From Candidatus Heimdallarchaeota archaeon (GTDB taxonomy: Archaea > Asgardarchaeota > Heimdallarchaeia > Heimdallarchaeales > Kariarchaeaceae), in contig JAAFKL010000201.1 in the NCBI GenBank assembly GCA_021399405.1, positions 1 through 14,024 of the forward strand: DNA of 14,024 nucleotides. Reading direction: 5' to 3'. Both the position numbers and the translations under genes were made by a program. Position 1 is the stretch's first letter. The number at the start of each line of letters is the position of its first letter. A model generated the notes under the pieces. The model ran no database searches and was not told the origin of the DNA. It saw only the letters and a program-made list of their open reading frames with translations. This document shows, piece by piece, positions 1-6,812 of the stretch.

Positions 1-128
1 TATATTTTTAAGCAACGATTTAATTTAATCTAAGTATAGAGAACTGTAAAGGTTCAGTCGAATCTAGTTCCGCCCATATTTAAGGAGCTGTGCAAGGTGT
101 TAATAAAGACCTCAAACAGCAAAATAAT

Positions 129-134
129 AGGAGA
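129..134 (+). promoter_or_regulatory. Shine-Dalgarno site deciding the Roadblock gene start
   Basis: AGGAGA ends 9 nt before ATG 144. It favours this ATG over the upstream in-frame GTG at 90 and implies a leadered transcript. A TATA-like stretch (atatttaa, about 76-83) lies far enough upstream to give such a leader. Confidence 0.5.
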
Positions 135-143
135 TTAACAAAT

Positions 144-659
144 ATGTTAGAAATACAAAATATCTGTCACAATATATTAGTCCAAACGCCCGGAGTAAGT
201 AGGGTAATTCTTGCAGATAAAACAGGTTTAACACTGGTGCATATCAGTCGATTTGATTTTGATTTGCGTGATGTCGAAAGTATGGGTGCGATCTCAAGTG
301 CAGTTTATTTGGCATCCGAACAACAAGGATACAATGTTGGATTAGAAATTATGAACACTTTAGTAGCTGAATTCAGAGAAGGTAAAATTCTTGTTGCATC
401 TACTGGTAATGCAGTATTATGTTTAATCACGGATATGGATGTTGCACTCGGTATGGCTCGGATGACAATTAATCAAGCTGCTAAACAAATCGAAACTTTG
501 TTTGACGAATTAATTGCCTCAGACATTGATGTTGATGTTGTTGAACGAATTGATAAGGAAACAATAGTCCCGATGGAATCGATAGTGGAAGATCTCCCAC
601 AAGAAGATGAATTTTTAGCAGATTTACAAAGTGCGCTCCGAGAACTTGAAAACTTCTAG
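144..659 (+). CDS. Roadblock/LC7-domain protein with acidic C-terminal tail
   Basis: Cytosolic 171-residue protein with a Roadblock/LC7 fold: an opening helix (about 2-14), strands around VSRVILAD (18-25) and TLVHIS, a long central helix (about 43-63), strands around NTLVAEF and ILVAST, and a third helix (about 97-123). The family dimerises and acts as a scaffold or regulator of small GTPases (MglB and Ragulator-type proteins). Beyond the domain is an acidic extension of about 45 residues ending in a predicted helix (DEFLADLQSALREL), which could be a docking segment. I chose ATG 144 because AGGAGA lies at 129-134 and the Roadblock domain begins there. An in-frame GTG at 90 would add 18 polar residues, and the purine run before it is only 2 nt away. 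The gene is first in a same-strand run with a pseudo-ATPase 16 nt downstream. The fold assignment is by pattern recognition; a GTPase-related role is inference. Confidence 0.85.
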   Translation: MLEIQNICHNILVQTPGVSRVILADKTGLTLVHISRFDFDLRDVESMGAISSAVYLASEQQGYNVGLEIMNTLVAEFREGKILVASTGNAVLCLITDMDVALGMARMTINQAAKQIETLFDELIASDIDVDVVERIDKETIVPMESIVEDLPQEDEFLADLQSALRELENF

Positions 660-675
660 TTAGTTGGTATCATAA

Positions 676-1476
676 GTGACCACTCCTATCATTAAATCTC
701 CAGATCAAAACGTCATTTATTCTACAGGATTACAAGCACTAGATCAAAGACTAGGGAGCGATTTTGCAGATGAAAAAGGTATTCCTGCTGGAAGCATTGT
801 ATTGATTCTAGCCCCCCCTGAATCAAATTTAAGTACGTTGTTCGCTCAAAAGGTCATCCTAAATTTAATAGAAGAAACACCCAGTTCTCGTGCATATTAC
901 ATGCATTCTAGTAGACCTAGACATATTCTTGAAAGAGAATTTAAGGCATACAATTGGAACGTAGGTAAATATGTCCAAGAGAGAAAATGGGAATTCATTG
1001 ACATGTGGCATATAACTAGCTCACATGTTGCATCATCATCAAAAATTGGTAAAATCGATATTAAAAGAAAAACCTATTTGAAACAGGCATATCTAAAGAT
1101 TCTTCAACTTTTAGAGACTGAAAATATTAGAAGTTTTTCAGTTGTAGATAATCTCCTCTGGTTGAAAGAGGATAATTTTGATGAGAATTCGTCTAAACTT
1201 TTAGATTTCTTTAAGGAACTTAGTGATATAATAAATCAAATTGGAGGTGTTCATTTCTTTGTGCTGCCAAAAGGAATACTTGACAACGTAGCACAAAATT
1301 TGATCAGTAGTGTCGTAAATGGTATCATTGAATTTGACAGAGAAGTTATTGGTAACCGGGCACAAGATCGTTTAACAGTTGCTAAAATGATGGGTGTTGC
1401 CTATAAGAGCGAGATACTTGATATTTCCCCAGATGAACAAGATGGACTCAGAATTGAATCCACCGGTAAAATTTAG
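676..1476 (+). CDS. KaiC/RAD55-like RecA-fold protein with degenerate P-loop (pseudo-ATPase)
   Basis: A 266-residue single-domain protein that aligns by eye with the KaiC/GvpD/RAD55 ATPase group. It has the N-terminal STGLQALDQRLG (16-27), the PAGSIVLI strand before the P-loop (38-45), a hydrophobic strand ending in Asp that looks like Walker B (154-158, FSVVD), and a C-terminal DRLTVAKMMG segment followed by DGLRIE (231-261), as in KaiC-like proteins. The Walker A site at 46-54 reads APPESNLST where GPPGSGKTT is expected, so both key glycines and the catalytic lysine are gone. ATP hydrolysis is therefore unlikely, and a structural or sensory role is inferred. It starts with GTG 16 nt after the Roadblock stop without a good SD site, consistent with co-transcription. 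The codon reading of the P-loop (811-837) is clean, so this is not an obvious frameshift artefact. Confidence 0.75.
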   Translation: MTTPIIKSPDQNVIYSTGLQALDQRLGSDFADEKGIPAGSIVLILAPPESNLSTLFAQKVILNLIEETPSSRAYYMHSSRPRHILEREFKAYNWNVGKYVQERKWEFIDMWHITSSHVASSSKIGKIDIKRKTYLKQAYLKILQLLETENIRSFSVVDNLLWLKEDNFDENSSKLLDFFKELSDIINQIGGVHFFVLPKGILDNVAQNLISSVVNGIIEFDREVIGNRAQDRLTVAKMMGVAYKSEILDISPDEQDGLRIESTGKI

Positions 1477-1545
1477 ATTAATTTTATTAAAACATTAGTT
1501 TGTGTTGTGAACAATTTTTATTCTATAAAATGCATATTTCATAGG

Positions 1546-2394
1546 ATGGATTCTAGTCCCTTCTATTCAGATATTTCAGATGGTAATGAAAAGAATGCGG
1601 ATGAATCTACTACAAGTGAAAATTTAGCTGAATTCAAAAACAAGAAATTGTCCGAGATACTGGGTGAATACAAAGGATTACTAGAACTTCAAGCTAATGA
1701 AAGACGCGAACTTTTGAGACAAGTTGATACTCTTACGCAAAAAGCAGGTAATATTGACAATCTCGATAACAAAATTGAGCACCTCGTAAATCTATTATCT
1801 GAATTAAGAGAACAGATATCAGCATTAGCAACCGCAGTTCCCACTGAAATTAGTACAGAGATAAAAGATAAGAAACAACTTGTTGTCCCTAGTGTTGAAC
1901 AATATATCAAGAAACCAAAATTCGTTGCAAGTGAGAAGGAGATTGAAAGTCTTGCTAAGGATATAGAATCAGAGGCCACAAACCTAGATGAGGATATCAA
2001 TGCTTTGACTACTTTGGTGGACAATAAGTCTGATGAGTTACGCGAAAAGGATACATTTATTGAAGAGCTCAACATAGAACTTGAATCAATCACTGATGAA
2101 AAAATTCGTTTAGCTGCTCAATTAGAGAGTTTGAATTCAGTAATCGGATCGTGGCAAGGGCAACTTAGTTTGCTTCAAAAACTAGCTGCGAGTGATCCAC
2201 GATACAAAGTTATTGCAGCACTTAAAAAACATGGTTCACTTTCTGATATTCAACTTGCTTTCACAATGGGGACCTCAATTGGTCAAATTCGAAAATATAT
2301 TGATGATCTGAGAGAATTGGAACTTGTAAGACGTGATAATTCCGGTAGGTATGTTTGGATTGGTAAAATGGTAGAAGACGAATTGAATTTATGA
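1546..2394 (+). CDS. Coiled-coil protein with C-terminal winged-helix domain
   Basis: A 282-residue soluble protein of unknown function. An acidic, low-complexity N-terminus is followed by two predicted coiled-coil stretches, about 27-100 and 128-210, rich in Leu/Ile/Glu/Lys heptads. A compact C-terminal domain follows at about 216-273. Its elements (DPRYKVIAALKKHG, LSDIQLAFTMG, a recognition-like helix SIGQIRKYIDDLRELELVR, then SGRYVWIG as the wing) match a winged helix-turn-helix. This suggests an oligomeric DNA-binding or DNA-tethering protein. It follows the pseudo-ATPase on the same strand, and I infer that it works with it and with the Roadblock protein. An in-frame GTG at 1507 would add 13 residues rich in Phe/Cys/His that do not resemble the rest of the N-terminus, so ATG 1546 is preferred, without strong SD support. 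No named family is recognised beyond the wHTH fold. Confidence 0.75.
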   Translation: MDSSPFYSDISDGNEKNADESTTSENLAEFKNKKLSEILGEYKGLLELQANERRELLRQVDTLTQKAGNIDNLDNKIEHLVNLLSELREQISALATAVPTEISTEIKDKKQLVVPSVEQYIKKPKFVASEKEIESLAKDIESEATNLDEDINALTTLVDNKSDELREKDTFIEELNIELESITDEKIRLAAQLESLNSVIGSWQGQLSLLQKLAASDPRYKVIAALKKHGSLSDIQLAFTMGTSIGQIRKYIDDLRELELVRRDNSGRYVWIGKMVEDELNL

Positions 2395-2414
2395 TTATTT
2401 GACTAATCCTTTAG

Positions 2415-2425
2415 AAATTAATTTA
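2415..2425 (+). promoter_or_regulatory. TATA-like box for triosephosphate isomerase
   Basis: The AT-only stretch aaattaattta is centred 29 nt before GTG 2449. The spacing would put transcription initiation at or just before the GTG, supporting it over ATG 2431. In an AT-rich genome such stretches are common, so the support comes mainly from agreement with the protein N-terminus. Confidence 0.4.
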
Positions 2426-2448
2426 GATCTATGCACTTTTGTTACACT

Positions 2449-3123
2449 GTGGATTTACCAGTTCTTGTAATTAATTTTAAAACTTATACAGAAGCTAGAG
2501 GTGCAAAAGGCCTAGAGCTGGCCAAACTCTCAGATTCGATCGCAAATGAGTTTGGTGCTAATATCATTGTTGCACCTCAAGTTGTAGATATGCTTGGAAT
2601 TGCAAGAGAAGTCAACATACCTGTATTTTCCCAACACGTCGATTATAATTCGCCTGGTAGTGCTACTGGGCATATTGAGGTTAGTGCTTTGCAAGAAGGA
2701 GGGATACAGGGTACCTTATTGAATCATTCAGAAAAGCGATTAGAAATTAGTATTCTTGAACAAAGTGTCCAACTTGCATCAGCACATGATTTGAAAACAA
2801 TCGTTTGTGCTGGAACTATTAATTTATCTAGCGCTGTCAGTTCATTTAATCCATGGGCAGTTGCTATGGAGCCACCTGAGTTGATAGGTGGCGATGTTAG
2901 TGTTACCACAAGACCACAAGCTGTTAAAGACACAGTATCAGCCGTAGCATCCGTTAATCCATCAATTATACCATTGACAGGTGCAGGTGTGAAAACTGCA
3001 GAACATTTGGGTGTTGCAATTGATTTGGGGAGTAAAGGTGTTTTATTAGCTTCTGGGATTGTTAAAGCCAAAGATCAGAAAAAAGTACTTGAAGAAATGG
3101 CAAAGATTATGATTAAATACTGA
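2449..3123 (+). CDS. tpiA: Triosephosphate isomerase, archaeal type
   Basis: Interconverts glyceraldehyde-3-phosphate and dihydroxyacetone phosphate in glycolysis and gluconeogenesis in the cytosol. From GTG 2449 it is 224 residues, the short archaeal TPI length (bacterial and eukaryotic enzymes are about 250). Catalytic residues are visible: Asn9 and Lys11 in INFKTY, the electrophile His93 in LLNHSEKR, and the base Glu141 in AMEPPELIGG. Phosphate-binding glycines follow in TGAGV and in GVLLASGIVKA. The start is a choice: ATG 2431 adds MHFCYT, whereas GTG 2449 gives MDLPVLVINFK, the usual archaeal N-terminus just ahead of the first barrel strand. GTG 2449 also sits 29 nt after the centre of a TATA-like box, consistent with a leaderless message. 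The gene lies between the winged-helix protein and the GTPase on the same strand and is probably transcribed from its own promoter. Function is certain at family level. Confidence 0.95.
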   Translation: MDLPVLVINFKTYTEARGAKGLELAKLSDSIANEFGANIIVAPQVVDMLGIAREVNIPVFSQHVDYNSPGSATGHIEVSALQEGGIQGTLLNHSEKRLEISILEQSVQLASAHDLKTIVCAGTINLSSAVSSFNPWAVAMEPPELIGGDVSVTTRPQAVKDTVSAVASVNPSIIPLTGAGVKTAEHLGVAIDLGSKGVLLASGIVKAKDQKKVLEEMAKIMIKY

Positions 3124-3195
3124 TGTCATTAATAATTATATCTTAAATCCTCGTGTAATAAATTCCTTAGTATTTAGATCGAAAACCGCTAGAAA

Positions 3196-3205
3196 TGATT
3201 ATTAT
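3196..3205 (+). promoter_or_regulatory. TATA-like box for the small GTPase
   Basis: The stretch tgattattat is centred about 26 nt upstream of ATG 3226, and no SD motif lies between. This fits a leaderless transcript and a promoter separate from that of tpiA. Confidence 0.4.
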
Positions 3206-3225
3206 CTTTGAAATAAGTAATACAA

Positions 3226-3759
3226 ATGGTGGCAGGTAAAGAAGTTGCATTCACATTTAAAATTCTCCTCCTTGGTGATGGAAGGGTAGGAAAAACTTCA
3301 CTAGTAAACAGATTTGTGAAAAACACGTTTACTAAGAGCTACCTCCACACAATCGGAATGGAGCCCTCTTTCCACAATTTAAATGTTCAAAAAACGGATA
3401 TTGCATTACAGATATTTGATATTGCAGGTGAAAAATCGTTCTCGAAGTTAAGAGAAATGTTTTATCGTGGTGCTCGTGGGGGTCTAATTACTTTTGATCT
3501 CACTAGAAGAGATACATTGGCTTCTGTTGAAGCATGGCATCAAGAAGTATTAAAAAAAGCCAAGGGGGGGAAGTATATACTTGTTGGAAACAAAAATGAT
3601 TTGCCAGATCAGAGACAAGTCACTTTTGAAGAAGCGGAAAAAGTCAAAGATAAATTAAATCTACTAGACTATATCGAAACAAGTGCATTAACAGGTGATC
3701 ACGTAGCAGATGCGTTTACAAAACTTGCAAACCTGATATTGGATCAAATCAAAAAATGA
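3226..3759 (+). CDS. Rab/Ras-like small GTPase
   Basis: A 177-residue Ras-superfamily GTPase, probably cytosolic, with all G boxes: P-loop GDGRVGKTS (17-25), switch I Thr42 in HTIGMEPS, G3 DIAGE (65-69), G4 NKND (122-125) and G5 ETSAL (151-155). The TIG[x]E switch I and the overall length are most like Rab. The residue equivalent to Ras Gln61 is Glu69, so hydrolysis may differ from the canonical mechanism. The protein ends in DQIKK with no C-terminal cysteine, so it is not prenylated like eukaryotic Rabs; membrane attachment, if any, would go through a partner. ATG 3226 has no SD site but lies 26 nt after a TATA-like box. A Roadblock protein is encoded three genes upstream on the same strand, a plausible regulator. 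Such GTPases are abundant in Asgard archaea. The exact subfamily is unresolved. Confidence 0.95.
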   Translation: MVAGKEVAFTFKILLLGDGRVGKTSLVNRFVKNTFTKSYLHTIGMEPSFHNLNVQKTDIALQIFDIAGEKSFSKLREMFYRGARGGLITFDLTRRDTLASVEAWHQEVLKKAKGGKYILVGNKNDLPDQRQVTFEEAEKVKDKLNLLDYIETSALTGDHVADAFTKLANLILDQIKK

Positions 3760-3854
3760 TTTCCATTTAGACATCCCCTGATTTAAAGCTCCTAAAGTAC
3801 AGAATCCCGAATCCAGATACAAAATAGGTTTTCAATCGATTTAATATATCAATT

Positions 3855-4205
3855 TCAAATATTTTGGATATAGCCAATGAGAATCATTAATTGTAAAAAT
3901 ATAGTTGCACCTAAAACAAACGTAAATCCTTGGCTCAAAACACTAAAACCATTCATTAATTCCTTCATATCACTTCCTTCGGTGGAAACAATGTTTTTGA
4001 AATTTTGGACAGGTAGAAATAGTGAAACAGCTATTGCTATAAAGGCTAAACCTGTTATAATATCAGTAATGTTTAGAGGACTAACAAGCCCTAATATCAC
4101 TATTACAAAACCAGCCACTCCTAGACTAATTGAAAGCAAAAATAAACTAAAAGAAAATTCAGTAAATTTCTTGTCTTCAGCACCAGTAAATTCATATTCA
4201 CTCAT
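3855..4205 (-). CDS. Three-helix membrane protein, paralogue of its upstream neighbour
   Basis: A 116-residue integral membrane protein of unrecognised family. Predicted membrane segments are about 17-41, 46-66 and 93-113. A short acidic N-terminus (MSEYEFTGAEDKK) precedes them, and the loop between the second and third helix contains NFKNIVSTEGSDMKELMNG (68-86). The same loop motif (NFK-I--[ST]EG-D--ELM-G), helix count and MxxYEF-like N-terminus occur in the gene immediately upstream, so the two are tandem paralogues. The start at 4205 is well defined by a strong SD (AAGGAGGA) about 8 nt upstream, in the 14-nt gap after the upstream gene, so this is the second gene of a two-gene operon. The pair might form a heteromeric complex; that is inference. 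No catalytic residue or transport signature is visible. Confidence 0.8.
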   Translation of the reverse strand: MSEYEFTGAEDKKFTEFSFSLFLLSISLGVAGFVIVILGLVSPLNITDIITGLAFIAIAVSLFLPVQNFKNIVSTEGSDMKELMNGFSVLSQGFTFVLGATIFLQLMILIGYIQNI

Positions 4206-4211
4206 CTTACA

Positions 4212-4219
4212 TTTCCTCC
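4212..4219 (-). promoter_or_regulatory. Strong Shine-Dalgarno site before the second membrane-protein gene
   Basis: Read on the minus strand, AAGGAGGA lies a few nucleotides upstream of ATG 4205, inside the 14-nt gap behind the preceding stop codon. It is the best SD site in the window and marks an internal operon gene, in contrast to the SD-less first gene. Confidence 0.7.
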
Positions 4220-4588
4220 TTAAAATAATTTAGAAAATACTAAGATTAAATTCAGAAATCCAAGTATTCCAACTAATAATGCCGATATCTTAAAACCCAA
4301 AGTAAATTCTGTTACTCCTTCCATTAATTCGGATATATCCTTTCCTTCACTTGTCGCAATTCTTTTGAAATTATCTGAAGGACGTAATAAAACTAGACCA
4401 ATAACAATAAGGAATAAAAATTCGAATAACAGTATCACCGCTCGTAGACGATCATCTTCATCTAATTCCCTAATTGCATTTACAGATCCAATAACCCCTC
4501 CAAAAACCATTAGCAGGCCTACAATAGATATTTTATTACCTAGGACCCACATGTTTTCTGCTTCTTCATCACTGAATTCATATGCCAT
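4220..4588 (-). CDS. Three-helix membrane protein, first gene of a paralogous pair
   Basis: A 122-residue membrane protein of unknown family. The N-terminus MAYEFSDEEAEN is acidic. Hydrophobic segments fall at about 17-36, 50-70 and 97-120, and the loop before the last contains NFKRIATSEGKDISELMEG, which matches the downstream neighbour closely. I start it at ATG 4588. An upstream in-frame TTG at 4612 adds eight residues, but the paralogue begins MSEYEF, which aligns with MAYEF, and a TATA-like box is centred 28 nt upstream of ATG 4588, consistent with a leaderless first gene. The charged stretch RELDEDDRLR between helices 1 and 2 has no equivalent in the neighbour, so the paralogues have diverged in that loop. 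Topology and partner are not determined from sequence. Confidence 0.8.
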   Translation of the reverse strand: MAYEFSDEEAENMWVLGNKISIVGLLMVFGGVIGSVNAIRELDEDDRLRAVILLFEFLFLIVIGLVLLRPSDNFKRIATSEGKDISELMEGVTEFTLGFKISALLVGILGFLNLILVFSKLF

Positions 4589-4610
4589 GAGAATTGTGTA
4601 GGCATTAAAC

Positions 4611-4620
4611 AATATAAGTT
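4611..4620 (-). promoter_or_regulatory. TATA-like box for the membrane-protein pair
   Basis: On the minus strand, aacttatatt is centred 28 nt before ATG 4588. It would make ATG 4588 (not TTG 4612, which lies within or beside the box) the first usable codon. The rest of the 201-nt divergent gap to the YpdA-like gene holds only AT-rich sequence. Confidence 0.45.
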
Positions 4621-4789
4621 TTTACGCTACAAGATTTAATTATAAGCAGTTTTGTGATAATAAGAAATAATGATGACAGCCAAAGAACTTTGAACTAATT
4701 TCACACAAATATCATATCAATTATCGATTTTCATATCTTTAAATATGAACTCAAATATAGATTTATTGGGGGTCTCATAGCATTCACAA

Positions 4790-5779
4790 ATGAATTCACA
4801 GATGTTTGACGTAATCATTATAGGTGCAGGTCCCGTTGGCTTAGCTGCAGCCATAGAAAGCAAAAGACATGGATTAAAATATACAGTACTGGAAAAAGGA
4901 GTTTTAGCAAATTCATTGTTTCATTTTCCATCTGATATGCGATTTTTCACTACTGCAGCATTGTTAGAAATCGGAAATCATCCATTTCCCTCTACTGCCT
5001 TGAAACCAGATCGAATGATGGCTTTAGATTACTATCGTCGAGTTACAGAATTGGAACAGTTGAATATAAAATTACATCACGAGGTTGTGTCATTAAATAA
5101 AATAAATGACAAATTTATACTTGAAGTGGAAGAGACTTTTCGATCCAAGGTTACTAAGAAAAAATTTGAATCAAGATTTGTAGTCATTGCAACGGGGTAT
5201 TATGACAATCCCAATGGCTTAGGGGGTATTCCCGGTGAGCAAGGACCTAACACCTCATATTATTACACAGAACCACATCAATTTTTCAATAAAGATGTAG
5301 TTGTTATTGGGGCCGGAAATTCTGGTGCTGAGGCTTCTTTGGAATTATATCGGCATGGAGCACGTGTTACCCTAATTCACAATCATGCTAACCCACGTTC
5401 AACCTTGAAATATTGGGTAGGTCCTGATTTAGAAAACAGATTAAAAAATCAAGAGATAAAATCAGTGATGCCAGCAAAGGTTACTCAGATCACAAATGAA
5501 GGGGTTGAGTTGATTAAAGACACTGAAACTATATTTGTTCCCACTGATTTTGTATTTGTTCTTACTGGATTCCATCCTAATGTTGATTTATTTAGGAATT
5601 GGGGAATCGCAATAAATAATGATTTATCCATTTCTTTGACACAATCCCATGAAGTCGTTGATTTTTCAGGATTATATGTAATTGGATCTGCTGGTCATGG
5701 TACTGCAATTAACAAAGTATTCATTGAAAATGGCCGAGAACACGCCATTTCTGCAATCAGAGATATTAGTGCTAAATAA
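4790..5779 (+). CDS. YpdA-like FAD/NAD(P)-dependent disulfide-reductase-family flavoprotein
   Basis: A 329-residue two-dinucleotide-domain flavoprotein, soluble. The FAD-binding GAGPVG (12-17) ends in acidic Glu35 (VLEKG). It is followed by NSLFHFPSDMRFFTT (41-55), typical of YpdA, then ATGYYDNP (134-141), the NADPH-binding GAGNSG (174-179), LTGFHPN (258-264) and a C-terminal FIENGREHA (311-319). The whole-length order and these signatures match YpdA, the bacillithiol disulfide reductase (Bdr) family of Firmicutes. However, the proposed active-site cysteine of YpdA (GPCG) is Val16 here, and there is no CxxC pair as in thioredoxin reductase. A NAD(P)H-dependent redox role is inferred and the substrate is unknown. 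ATG 4790 has no SD site, and an alternative ATG lies at 4802. The gene after it encodes a propeller protein 69 nt downstream. Confidence 0.85.
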   Translation: MNSQMFDVIIIGAGPVGLAAAIESKRHGLKYTVLEKGVLANSLFHFPSDMRFFTTAALLEIGNHPFPSTALKPDRMMALDYYRRVTELEQLNIKLHHEVVSLNKINDKFILEVEETFRSKVTKKKFESRFVVIATGYYDNPNGLGGIPGEQGPNTSYYYTEPHQFFNKDVVVIGAGNSGAEASLELYRHGARVTLIHNHANPRSTLKYWVGPDLENRLKNQEIKSVMPAKVTQITNEGVELIKDTETIFVPTDFVFVLTGFHPNVDLFRNWGIAINNDLSISLTQSHEVVDFSGLYVIGSAGHGTAINKVFIENGREHAISAIRDISAK

Positions 5780-5838
5780 AATTATAGACAAGGTTAATTA
5801 CTTCATTATTGTTGATTAGTTATTCATAAATTTGATTC

Positions 5839-5843
5839 AGGTG
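5839..5843 (+). promoter_or_regulatory. Shine-Dalgarno site of the propeller gene
   Basis: AGGTG ends 5 nt before ATG 5849. It supports this start and translation from a leadered, possibly bicistronic message with the YpdA-like gene. Confidence 0.5.
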
Positions 5844-5848
5844 TAACA

Positions 5849-6781
5849 ATGATCCAAACTTCCAGAATTCAATTAAAGACTACTGATGAATTTAATAATA
5901 AGGTCATTTTAGATGTTATTTCACGTGATTCGCGATTCTATATACTTTACAAAGATTTAACTTTGTCTGAATTTGAGCTGTCAGGTATTTTGGTACATAC
6001 CGTGGAATTAAATAATTTAAGCATTAAGCCCAATATAATATATATTGATGAGTTGTATGTTTATATCGGATATGAAAATGGGACAACAGAAGTTCGAGAT
6101 CTCCAAGATAATCTATCCTATCTGAAAACAACTTCAATTAAGGATCCTGGGGGTCCTGGCAGTCCTCATATTACTGCTATGTTGGCAACTCAAGATTTTT
6201 TCCTAGTTAATACGGTAGAAAATGGATTGCTGATATATATTAAACCCTCGATTATATTTTATAAATGGATCATGATCGAATTAGAAACCACGATTACATC
6301 ATTTGCGATTAATAATCATTTATTATTTGTTTTAACTAAGGATAACGAAATTCATCAGTTAAATTTCATTGAGCAAAGGCTTGATGAAGTGCCAATAGGC
6401 GGATTTGAATATGTAGATATTGAATTTGATGGTAGATTTCTCTACTTAGCATCCAAACAGAGCTTACATGTATACGATTATAATAATAACAATCAATTAG
6501 TATTTTCACACAAATTTAAAACGAAACAGATCACCTTGTTAGCGAAATTCCATGGAAAATTACTTATTATCCTAAATGAGAATTACCTTACAATACTTCG
6601 TATAGATCAAAGTTACACAAATCCTAACTTTACGATTGATTCTGCAATCAAACAAAATCACCCTATGGCAATCCAATTTTACGAAACTATCAAAACTCAT
6701 TGTACAAATAATATTGAGGATGATAACAAATTTGTTTGGGTAAAGGGTAATGAGGTATATGTGAGCTCTATTACGGCATAA
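5849..6781 (+). CDS. Predicted seven-bladed beta-propeller protein
   Basis: A 310-residue protein without signal peptide or membrane helix, so probably cytosolic. No named family is recognised, but a repeating unit is visible: a short hydrophobic strand, a polar turn, then a second strand. It recurs seven times, at about residues 29, 69, 117, 158, 197, 237 and 295 (for example RFYILYKD, LYVYIGYENG, FFLVNTVENG, LLFVLTKDN, FLYLASKQ, LLIILNEN, FVWVKGNE). Spacing is about 40 residues except for two longer gaps. This fits a divergent WD40-like propeller, normally a protein-interaction scaffold. The start ATG 5849 is supported by AGGTG at 5839-5843. It follows the YpdA-like gene by 69 nt and may be co-transcribed. 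The propeller assignment is inference from strand periodicity; no enzymatic motif is visible. Confidence 0.7.
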   Translation: MIQTSRIQLKTTDEFNNKVILDVISRDSRFYILYKDLTLSEFELSGILVHTVELNNLSIKPNIIYIDELYVYIGYENGTTEVRDLQDNLSYLKTTSIKDPGGPGSPHITAMLATQDFFLVNTVENGLLIYIKPSIIFYKWIMIELETTITSFAINNHLLFVLTKDNEIHQLNFIEQRLDEVPIGGFEYVDIEFDGRFLYLASKQSLHVYDYNNNNQLVFSHKFKTKQITLLAKFHGKLLIILNENYLTILRIDQSYTNPNFTIDSAIKQNHPMAIQFYETIKTHCTNNIEDDNKFVWVKGNEVYVSSITA

Positions 6782-6812
6782 GAGAAATTTTAGCCATCAG
6801 ATGTATGTAGTT

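Noticed and set aside
90..143. GTG 90 as the Roadblock gene start
   Set aside because: The purine run before it is only 2 nt away, the added residues are polar and unrelated to the fold, and ATG 144 has its own AGGAGA.
1..143. tRNA or small RNA gene at the left edge
   Set aside because: No cloverleaf, T-loop GTTC consensus in context, or stable stem could be found; it is read as promoter and leader DNA.
1689..2093. Minus-strand ORF inside the coiled-coil gene
   Set aside because: It is Ser/Leu-rich, as expected from reading a Glu/Lys/Leu coiled coil in antisense, and it has no promoter or SD.
3877..4233. Plus-strand ORF opposite the membrane-protein gene
   Set aside because: It mirrors a real gene with strong SD and membrane helices on the other strand; its product has no recognisable feature.
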